A DNA stretch of 64,000 nucleotides from Sanghuangporus weigelae. Lineage: Eukaryota > Basidiomycota > Agaricomycetes > Hymenochaetales > Hymenochaetaceae. The number at the start of each line of letters is the position of its first letter. The first letter of the stretch is position 1. Below the pieces are notes generated by a model. It saw only the letters and a list, made by a program, of their open reading frames with translations, did no database searches and was not told the DNA's origin. The DNA is taken from the NCBI GenBank assembly GCA_033182465.1, contig CP137318.1, positions 1,364,001 through 1,428,000 on the forward strand, in the 5' to 3' direction. Below, one piece after another: positions 10,118 to 20,400 of this stretch. The position numbers and the translations under genes are program-made.

Positions 10118-12223
10118 ATGGCAAAGCGAACAGTGACAGAGCTCCAGACTTCTAACGATGACCAGCCGTTCTCGAAGGCCACGCCGAATGGAGCGCGAAG
10201 AGCGAATGGTGTCGACGTCTCTGAGATGGGTGAATTTGAAGATGCTTGGGAAGACGAGATCGAGAGCGATGAGGAGGTAGTCGATGGTGCGCAATATGCT
10301 AACGACGAGGAAGGTGAGATCTTCATCCTGAAAGGCTCTCAGCTTATCCCAATTTCGTTTTGCAGGAATGGATGTTGATGAAGTGCTCCCGCCGATCGAG
10401 GAATCTGAAGAACAGCAACCAGAGCAAAAAGATGTGTACATTCCAGGGAGGCATGTCCTCGCAAAGGATGAGATTCTCGAGCCTGACGACTCCGTTTATG
10501 AAATGCGACACTCTATGAATGTCAATTGGCCCTGTCTCTCTTTTGATGTGTTACGCGACAGTCTGGGCGACGAGCGACAGCGATACCCTGCAACTGTGTA
10601 TATTGTCGCAGGTACACAGGCAGATTCTGCCAAAAATAATGAGCTTTCTGTATACAAAATGTCCTCGTTACATCGGACTCAAAAAGACGGCGGTGGGTAA
10701 TTCTGTGTATTTCATCTTACATAGATACTGAATAATGTCCGGTAGACGATTCCGAATCAGACGAGGATGAGGACGACGACGATAATCTAGACGAGGACGC
10801 CGTCCTAGAATTCCGTTCTGTACCTCACTTCGGCGGAGTCAATCGAGTACGCGCTCAACCCCTCTCCCCATCAACACCACTACCTCCCGCTTCTTCTCCC
10901 TATTACGTCGCTTCCTGGGCGGAGACTGGCAAGGTGCACGTCTGGGACGTCCGACCATTAATAGAATCTCTTGATGTTCCTGGTTATTCATTCGACAAAA
11001 AGCGGAGCAATACTCCCGCACACACCATTAACGCGCACGGTCGCGCAGAAGGTTTTGCTATGGACTGGGCGGCCGATTCCAACAACTCGGCCGCGCTGCG
11101 ACTCCTCACCGGCGACGTTCACTCTAAAATCTATCTCACCACGACCACTCAGACCGGGTTCGTCACACAAAATCAGCCCTTCACCTCACATACCTCAAGC
11201 GTTGAAGATCTGCAATGGAGTCCTGCAGAGTCTACTGTCTTCGCATCTTGTTCTGCAGATCAAAGTACAGTTGAAATTGTCATAACACATAACGTCGGGA
11301 GAAGGCATTTCCCAATGCATTATGAAAATTATGCAACATGGTGCATGGGAATCACCTTCTGCATTAAGTAAAATGATGAACTTTATTCTTTCTGCTTGAA
11401 ATTAGCCTTTCTGGGACTGACCTGGTGTCAAATGAGTAAGCTGATGATGAAATATTTCATAAATCACATCGGAAATTAGCTATTTGCAACTGTAAGAACT
11501 TGGCAGTGATCGGAAGTATGACATAATAGTGACTAATGTTGAGAAAAATGCCCAAATATGGTGACTGATGGACAAATTTCACATTAAAATGCATAAATTG
11601 GCCCAAAATGTACATTTGATTTTGAAACATACTTTGGAATAAATGGAAATATTAATTTATTATCAGCTTCTATGTTTACAGCTGTTTGCAAAAGTAATGA
11701 GAATCACGTGATTTCACCACTTTTCTCGCCATGAGAGCCTCAAAACACAGATAAAATCATATCTCACCCAAATCTCAACGGTTTCACATCATCTAAGTTG
11801 CTAAATTCATCTTTTCGAAAGGGCTTTCACTTAAAGAAAACTGTAGAGAAAATAGAGCGAAAAATGACCCTAAAATGGCGAAAATATTGGTTTTTGCCTC
11901 TTCCTTGCATGTGCAATTTTTTCTGTGATCCCTGCTGGTCCAGCACCTCCCCAAAGCTATCCAGAATGATAATATGATTATAAAATGAATTTACAGACTG
12001 AGTTTGAGTTGAATTGTGTACTAGAATGTGCTGCTTTGAGGCATGCCTGAATCACTCAAAACTCATCATTTCCCCCTAGCCTCCCAGGCTCCAGGAAAAA
12101 TTCTTACAGGCCAGATTCATGCATGTAAATCCATTTTAAATATAATAGACTAGGTTTGTGTACTAGCTAAGGCCTCAGCATCTACTGGTGAGCTGGGCTG
12201 AACAAGTGATTCTGGTTGTATGC

Positions 12224-13745
12224 TGAAAGGATCCGTTCAAAAACTCGCATCAGGATCGACGCGATCAGCAGATCCACACGATCAGCTTTCCAAACGCGAC
12301 CGGTAACCAAGCCAGCTATCACGGGCCCAAGCGATCGAGCGGCCTAGGCAACAGTAACCCGTTACCACCCGAGCGCTAGAAGCACCGAAGCGGATACGTA
12401 ATCCCGCTAACAGCTAACACCGCCGACCGCCTATTACCGCGGACTACCACTCTAACGCTGCCGACCAAGTAACCCAAGCGACCTCGATCAAAAGAAGCGA
12501 TCAAACTTCTTAGAAGTCCAGAAGCACAACTACTAAAGCCTAAATGCTAAAAGGCTAAAGGCTAATAAGGTTTATGGAGACCTCACTGGCATTTCAGCAC
12601 TGTCAAGTCTGTGCACGAGTTTACATGGTCCTTTATGAAGTATACTACATAGTATGCACAGCAACAGTTGGTACGCGTGACTGTCACATCGAAACCGAGC
12701 GACACCTTCAAGATACAATGCATTCCAATCCACCAAACCCAATAGTACCCAAGAAACGAGAGGAACTCACAATCACAACTCGGACCCCTCGAACTGCGAA
12801 CCCGATAACTTGGAGAATGATTGGATGGTATAGACCGGAGTTGCACACACCATGTCCAGCATCTACGATACAGGCAAACCTTTATTTACCAAGAGATGCG
12901 AACCTGGAGACCAAGCAATTACAACTCCTTATACAACGAAGGATATGGCATTACATTCGAGACATACGATATGAAGGCAAAGCATGGCTAGTCACCAGAA
13001 CCCAGCAGAACCCGCCAGCAGAGCTTATGCAGTTCATGATATGCCTTGGACCATACTCTACACCGACCCGACACCTTAACACGGACGTGCGAGTTATGCT
13101 TACCCTCGCTGGACCTCGAGATGAATTCCGAAGAATCACATACCGAGCAGCCTACATTGCCCCAAGGGCAAAGATGCCACTCAATGACGGCAATGACATC
13201 GTTATGGAGTACTGACAGTGGAGCATTCCACATCGGAGCACCACCTCTATTGTCTCAGTCAGCAACTCCAAAGAATTCTGTCATAGTGGAGACGACCTTA
13301 CAAAGATTGGAGCAAAGTGGAGCGAAGCGCAGCAGGATGACAAAGGAACAGATGTAATGGTGGAGAAAGGTGGAGAAAAGTGGAGTAAAGTGGAGACAGG
13401 ATGAGTAAGAAATAGGACAGAAAATGGAATATCTGGGAGCATAAATAGTTGTAGGATTAGGCCCTCATTTCCCCATCTTTCGATCCTCTTAACACACTGG
13501 TGTAAAGCTTGCCCTACAGCGAGCTATTACTGTGTGCTTTGTACTATCACGCCTCTTGGAAATCCCAATCTGCTTTACTATCACCTCGTATCTGAAAGCA
13601 TCCATAACTCAGACTGCGACTAAGAAGGCTAGTAAGGGACCGCGTGGTACAGCCAGACGTGGGTAGATAAGATCACCTCTGCACAACACACCGCTGCTTA
13701 GGCAAAAGGATCGAACCGGTGTAACCCCGGGCCTACTCCCTAACA
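12224..13745 (+). mobile_element. Single LTR of the same Ty3/gypsy family, opposite orientation
   Basis: This 1522-bp sequence begins TGAAAGGATCC and ends CCTAACA, like the LTRs of the neighbouring full element, but lies on the other strand. It differs from them by a few percent, most visibly in the first 300 bases, so it is older than the intact pair. The flanking five bases (tatgc on the left, agttt on the right) do not match, so it is not a simple solo LTR with its own target duplication. Part of a former element may have been lost. Confidence 0.85.
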
Positions 13746-13751
13746 AGTTTC

Positions 13752-15263
13752 TGTTAGGGAGTAGGCCCGGGGTTACACCGGTTCGATCCTTTTGCCTAAG
13801 CAGCGATATGTTGTGCAAAGGTGATCTTATCTACCCACGTCTGGCTGTACCACGCGGTCCCTTACTAGCCTTCTTAGTCGCGGTTCGAGTTATGGATGCT
13901 TTCAGATACGAGGTGATAGTAAAGCAGATTGGGATTTCCAAGAGGCGTGATAGTACAAAGCACACAGTAATAGCTCGCTGTAGGGCAAGCTTTACACCAG
14001 TGTGTTAAGAGGATCGAAAGATGGGGAAATGAGGGCCTAATCCTACAACTATTTATGCTCCCAGATATTCCATTTTCCGTCCTATTTCTTACTCATCCTG
14101 TCTCCACTTTACTCCACTTTTCTCCACCATTACATCTGTTCCTTTGTCATCCTGCTGCGCTTTGCTCCACTTTGCTCCAATCTTTGTAAGGTCGTCTCCA
14201 CTATGACAGAATTCTTTGGAGTTGCTGACTGAGACAATAGAGGTGGTGTTCCGATATGGAATGCTCCACTGTCAGTACTCCATAACAATGTCATTGCCGT
14301 CATTGAGTGGCATCTTTGCCCTTGGAGCGATGTAGGCTGCTCGGTATGTGATCCTTCGGAATTCATCTCGAGGTCCAGCGAGGGTAAGCATAACTCGCAC
14401 GTCAGTGTTAAGGTGTCGGGTCGGTGTAGAGTATGGTCCAAGGCATATCATGAACTGCATAAGCTCTGCTGGTGGGTTCTGCTGGGTTCTGGTGACTAGC
14501 CATGCTTTGCCTTCGTATCGTATATCTCGAATGTAGCGCCATATCCTTCGTTGTATAAGGAGTTGTAATTGTTTGGTTTCCAGGTTCGCATCTCTCGGTA
14601 AATAAAGGTTTGCCTGTATCGTAGATGCTGGACATGGTGTGTGCAACTCCGGTCTATACCATCCAATCATTCTCCAAGTTATCGGGTTCGCAGTTCGAGG
14701 GGTCCGCGTTGTGATCGTGAGTTCCTCTCGTTTCTTGGGTACTATTGGGCTTGGTGGATTGGAATGCATTGTATCCTGAAGGTGTCGCTCGGTTTCGATG
14801 TGACAGTCACGCGTACCAACCGTTGCCGTGCATACTAAGTAGTATACTTCATAAAGGACCATGTAAACTCGTGCACAGATTTGACAGTGCTGAAATGCCA
14901 GTGAGGTCTCCATAAACCTTATTAGCCTTTAGCCTTTTAGCGTTTAGGCTTTAGTAGTTGTGCTTCTGGACTTCTAAGAAGTTTGATCGCTTCTTTTGAT
15001 CGAGGTCGCTCTGGTTGCTTGGTCGGCGGCGTTAGAGTGGTAGTCCGCGGTAATAGGCGGTCGGCGGTGTTAGCTGTTAGCGGGATTACGTATCCGCTTC
15101 GGTGCTTCTAGCGCTCGGGTGGTAACGGGTTACTGTTACCTAGGCCGCTCGATTGCTTGGGCCTTTGATAGCTGGCTTGGTTACCGGTCGCGTTTGGAAA
15201 GCTGATCGTGTAGATCTGTTGATCGCGTTGATCCTGATGCGAGATTTTGAGCGGATCCTTTCA
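13752..15263 (-). repeat. 3' LTR of the chromovirus
   Basis: Length is 1512 bp, and on the element strand it runs from 15263 to 13752. It contains the 213-codon LTR frame (14272-14913). It is long for a fungal gypsy LTR and matches the 5' LTR wherever compared. Confidence 0.9.
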
Positions 15264-15387
15264 CTACACCCCCCCTAAGATGAACTTTCGGAGAAATGTT
15301 CATCCTAATCCGTGTGAAAGCTCGGATAAAGGGTCGCCTAGTGATGGTTGATTTTTGCTATCAAACCATCATCATCTCTGCTCCAAA

Positions 15388-15703
15388 ATGTCGAAAGTCG
15401 CCGCTGCTGTTACTGTTTTTGTCGTTATTGTCGCGATTTTCGGCATAAATCATTGGATTTTGGAGCGTAAGAGGCGTGCTCAGGTAAGTGATGCATGCTC
15501 TGTGCCGTTTCGAGTTGTTAATCATCCTCTAGGAGGCTGACTTCGAAATGCAATCGTTCCAGCGCGATGTTACTACTGTCGCGCTTCGAGTTCACCTCGC
15601 GCTCGGTTATGACGTTGAGGATATCGATCCAGTCGTCGAAAATGCAGGTATTGCTTCGCAGGAACGTCGTGAAAAGGGTGTCTGGGAAGACATTGACTTG
15701 TAA
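15388..15703 (+). CDS. Antisense small membrane-protein frame in the chromovirus
   Basis: On the strand opposite to gag-pol, an ATG at 15388 opens a 32-codon exon (hydrophobic segment AAAVTVFVVIVAIFGINHW, then basic ERKRRAQ). It is followed by a textbook intron, GTAAGT...CTCTAG (15484-15532, 49 nt), and a 56-codon exon in register ending GVWEDIDL and a stop at 15701-15703. The predicted 88-residue product has one N-terminal membrane span and a soluble tail. No family is recognised. A host-derived passenger is possible. Confidence 0.5.
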
Positions 15704-16242
15704 AGGGTGGTGGGAAGGGATATGAATATGAAATGTGCATTATGTAAAGAATATGACGCAATTGAAAGTGATAAGAAAGAAATCATAAAGTCGTTAATGA
15801 ATAAGTTTTATACCAATTTGGGAGTGAAGTTCCAGGTGTTTACCTACGGCTCTTCAACCCCCAAATGGAGTTTTTCGAAGAAAGAGTGTAATTGGAGTGC
15901 CTTTCAGCGTGAAGGCACATCCTAGCATGATGCAAGGGAGTGACTTCACGTAAACTTTTGGCTTCTCCGTTGCATAGAGGATAATAAAAGGTAGGCATAA
16001 TCTGCTAATTCGGAGCCGGCACAATAAAACAATATACAAAATGTCTAGGCCCTTGTAGGTTCTTTGACACTTCTGCATAGTGCTTCATTTGTGCTGGTTG
16101 GCCGAATAAGCGTGAAATAAAGAGGTGCATAAAGCATAATTTGGTCGGATGTGACCATAAATATCATAAGGTAAGAATGAAATGCATAATTGACCATGTC
16201 GGGTCACGATATGGGAAAGGGGTTGCATAAAAGAAGAGTTGT

Positions 16243-17241
16243 TTACAAATCTTCGGATTCTTCAGCCTCAGGTGTAGTCTGGGCCGAGTTCGCTGGGGTA
16301 TATAGTTCCCTGCTTTCACCTTCTTCACTTGACTCTGTATCGTCGGAGTGTATGTACATGTCCTCCTGTTCCGACATAGTAAGCATCTCGTCCGGCTGGT
16401 AGAGTTCGTTCGGGTACTGGTAGACTGAGATCATCAGATCTTCCAGCAAGGGGTGTCGTGTAGCCTGTAGTTTTTCTCTGGCTTCTTCCTCTCGGTTGTT
16501 GAGTTCCATAAGGTAATGAGGGTCGTAGTTAACCTCTTTGCCTTCGACTACGTGGTGCTCGATGTTGTCGAGTGGTACCTCGTCCGTAGTAGAGTTCCTC
16601 GCTTCAATAACCGTTCGGTATCTCGTTCCTTCGTAATACTTCGTCATGTTGAGTACCGTCATGAACTGCATGGTGTGGGATGCATAGAAGCCCGTCTGGT
16701 CGGCTATGTATATAATGTACTTCATCGCATCGATGCTCATCGGATGATAGTGACTCCATCGCATCATTCGGTTAAGAATTGCGGTAGTCATGTCTCGTCG
16801 GTAGGCGCAAATTTGAATTGCCGAATGATAGATGCCCATGATGTTCTTGTATGTCGTTTCGTGCCTAAAGTCGATCTTGCCTCGATGTAATGCTTGTGTT
16901 TCGAGTTCGATCGCGTAGGTTAGAAATGCATCATCATTGAGTCGGCGTAATGCTGCGTCTCGAGGGTTACTGAGTTTGAATAACCACTCGTCTGAGTGAT
17001 TCGCCATCATAAGATGGGGTATTTCGTCTCGGTTGTGGTGGATTGCGTTCCACTTGTCGAATAGATCATCGAAGTACTTCCCTGGGCATAGGGGTACAAT
17101 CTCATCTTCGTAGTTCTCTTCGTTGAATCGATTGCACAGCTGTGGCCATTGATAACGTTCGGTCGGTGGCCTGAGTGTAAATGTCCATTCTGGTGCATCT
17201 TCTGGTTGACAGAATGCATGTAGCTCGTCGAAGATAGGCAT
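16243..17241 (-). CDS. Accessory 332-aa frame between pol and 3' LTR
   Basis: It begins MPIFDELHAFCQPEDAPEWT and is acidic overall, with aromatic-rich segments (for example WSHYHPMSIDAMKYIIYIAD) and a Glu/Ser-rich C-terminal tail. No transmembrane segment, signal peptide or known domain is seen, so it does not look like an envelope. Its position after pol and its open frame in a young element suggest that it is expressed, but its function is unknown. Confidence 0.5.
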   Translation of the reverse strand: MPIFDELHAFCQPEDAPEWTFTLRPPTERYQWPQLCNRFNEENYEDEIVPLCPGKYFDDLFDKWNAIHHNRDEIPHLMMANHSDEWLFKLSNPRDAALRRLNDDAFLTYAIELETQALHRGKIDFRHETTYKNIMGIYHSAIQICAYRRDMTTAILNRMMRWSHYHPMSIDAMKYIIYIADQTGFYASHTMQFMTVLNMTKYYEGTRYRTVIEARNSTTDEVPLDNIEHHVVEGKEVNYDPHYLMELNNREEEAREKLQATRHPLLEDLMISVYQYPNELYQPDEMLTMSEQEDMYIHSDDTESSEEGESRELYTPANSAQTTPEAEESEDL

Positions 17242-17495
17242 AGCTGAGTAGTGGTTCGCTTGTAGTGAAGTAGAGCTGTTGCGATTCGAGTTGTTGTTCG
17301 TTCAGCTCGAAGTTCTCCATGTTTTATACCATCTTGTTGGTATGTCGGCGATGTCTTGCCTAATTCTTCTATCTCTGCTCTCGCTTTGGTGTGCCACATT
17401 GATGTCATTGCTTGGTAAGGTCGTTGGGGACCTTACTCATCGTCTCTATTGTGGATCCATAAGCGGCTCCATCGGGTGGAGTGCATGTGATGCAA

Positions 17496-20400
17496 CTATT
17501 GCCTAACTCGTTTTCGTGCGGCGATCCATTGGTTAAGGTTCGGTGGCTGGATTGCCTGAGGATACTTTTTATGGAATGCTTCGATCATTTGATAGGAGTT
17601 CTTGAGGTTGTCAAGTGGCTCCCATGTTCGCTCCTGGTATCCTTTCCATTGGATAAGGTATTGGACCTTGCTCCGATGACGTCTTGTGTTATGAATTGTC
17701 TCCACTTCGTACTCTGCTTCTCCCTCCACTTCAATAGGTGGTGGTTCATCCAAAGTGGGTCTTCCAGGGTATTCCTTTCGTTTGTAAGGCCTGAGAAGAC
17801 TCGCATGAAACACTGGGTGGATCGGAAGGGTTTCGGGTAAGCGTAATCTGAATGACACTTGTCCGACTGCCTTCTCGACTTTATAAGGCCCTGCCCATTT
17901 CATTGCAAGTTTCTTCGTTGGTTCCAATCGACTGAGATTCCTCATGTCTAGTAACACTTCGTCTCCTGGCTTGTACTCTGGCAGTTTGCCTCGATGCAGG
18001 TCTGCATAAAGCTTCATTGCCTCATTCGCTTGCCTAATCGAATTATAGGCTTCTTGCTGTACTTGTCGAAGCTCCTCTAGGTGATTTATTGCTTCTGGGA
18101 CGTTTGAATCACCGGTCTCCGCAACGTCCAGGTGAGGATGCCATCCATACAGTGTATAGAATGGTGACTGATGTGTAGTACTGTGCTTCCTGTTGTTGTA
18201 GGCGAATTCTGCTATATCGATGTACTCTGCCCAATCTGTTTGTCGGTAGGACACATAGCAGCGTAAGTACTGTTCAAGCTCTTGATTTAGTCGCTCGGTT
18301 TGACCATCGGTTTGTGGATGATACGCTGTACTAGTTTTCCAATCGACATCGATGAGTCTGCAGAACTCCTTGAGGAATTGCGCGGTGAAGTTGCTACCTC
18401 GGTCGGAGATTACTCGTTTAGGGGCCCCGTAGTATTTGAAGACATGTTGGCGGAACAAACGTGCCAACTGCTTAGCATTGGGTATTCCTTGGCAAGGAAT
18501 GAACTTCCCCATTTTAGTGAGTTTGTCCACTATAACGAGTATCGCACTGTAGCCTTCATTGCTAACTGGTAAGTCGGTAATCAGGTCACAGGTTATGGTT
18601 TCCCATGGTTGATGTGGTGCCTCCAACGGTTGGAGCGGCGGATTTCGAAACTGTCGAATCGGTTTTGCACGCTGACATATGTCGCAGGTTGCGGTATATG
18701 CTCGGATCATTTCTTCCATCTTCGGCCAATAGTATGATCGCTTTACAAGCTCTATGGTCTTTTCTGCTCCTGGGTGGCCTGCAAGTTTGTGATCATGGCG
18801 CCTTCGGATTAGCAACGCTCGTAGGTTGGCGGACGGCGGGATATATAATGCATTGGTTACGTAGTGCAAACCGTTCCTGTAACTGTAGCCGTTGCTCTGC
18901 TTGATCGCCTGAATTTCCTTCTTAGCCTCCTCGGTATTGTAGTTCCTCTTGATCGTTCGGATAATAGGATCAGAGATAGTGACCATTTCAGTTTCTAGCT
19001 TGTATAGACCGTTGATCTCTGTGCGTCGCAATGTTTGTTGCTTGATCGTATCAGGAGGTAATAAGGTAACTCCTAAGTTGTCCTTGTCCTCTGGCATATA
19101 GTCGGATCGTCGTGATAGCTCGTCCGCTTGGTTCTTCTTGCCTGGCCAATGGAGAATCTTGAAGTTATATCGTGATAACTCTAGTGCCCATCTTGCTTGA
19201 CGTCTCGATAGATTCTGAGCTGTCATGAAGTATCGGAGGTTTGCATGATCGCTTCGGATTGTTACTGGTTCTTTGGTTCCCTCCAATAGGTGTCTCCAAT
19301 GCTTGAGTGCTTCCATGATTGCTAGCATCTCTTTGTCATGCGTCGGATAGTTTCGTTGGGTGTTCGTTAGAGTTTTCGACATGAAACCTAAAGGTCTCAG
19401 TTCTCCTTGGTTGTCTTCTTGTTGTAAGACTGCACCAATCGCTACATCGGATGCATCGGTTTCCAATGTATATGGTTTGTCTGGCTTTGGCATTGCCAAT
19501 GCGACTTCCGTTTCGAATGCCTTCTTGATACTTTCGAATGCCTTATCTTGTGCCTCTGCCCATATGAACTTGCGATCCTTTTTGATAAGGTCGCCAATAG
19601 GTGCGAATGTATCGGCATAGTTCCTGATGAATCTTCGGTAGAAGTTACAAAATCCTTGGAACTTTCGAACTTGTCGTTTCGTCCTTGGCACTGGCCATTC
19701 GTGAATAGCTTTGAGCTTATAAGGATCCATCTGGATGCCTTTCGTTCCTACTACAAATCCCAAGTAGTCGAGCTGGGTTTGGAGGAAGTGACATTTCTCG
19801 ATTTTGAGGTAAATGTCGAGCTCTCGGCATTTCTGTAGAATTGCCCTGAGGAGTTTCCAATGTTCCTCTTCAGTTTGTGCTTGACCAATAAGGTCGTCCA
19901 AATAGTTGAGTGCTTCTTCTGTCCTGAGCCAATATTCGAAGTTGTCATTCATGAATCTTTGGAATACTGCAGGTGAGTTCTTCATTCCAAACATCATGAC
20001 CTTTGGCTTGTAGACTGCATTGCCAACTCGGAATGCTGCCTTCCACTCGTCTCCTTCTCGGATTCGCAGGTTGTTGTAACCTGATCGCATGTCGAGTGTA
20101 AAGAAGAATTTTCCTTTCTCCAGTTTCTCTGGGAGAACACTCATGATCGGTATCGGGTATGGATCTGATACTGTCGTGTCGTTGATGTCTCGGTAATCGG
20201 TTACTGCTCGTGCTCCTCCGTCTTTCTTTCCTACAAAGAAGACTGGTGCTGCTACCGGACACGGTTCGTGTGGTTGAACCTTTTCAATCCATCCTTTGTC
20301 AAGTAACTCTTTGACATAAGCGTCGAGTGCTGCTTGCTCTTCTCGTGTGAGCTTGATAATAGGCCTTGGTTTCGGTAATGGTACTCCTTCTTTGAGGTTA

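Larger units (their letters stand above)
12224..15263. repeat. Giant palindrome of two facing LTRs
   Basis: The LTR at 12224-13745 and the LTR at 13752-15263 are inverted copies separated by only six bases (agtttc). Together they form a palindrome of about 3.04 kb with arms of about 1.5 kb at 96-98 percent identity by eye. It arose when the full element landed six bases from the older LTR in the opposite orientation. Confidence 0.9.
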
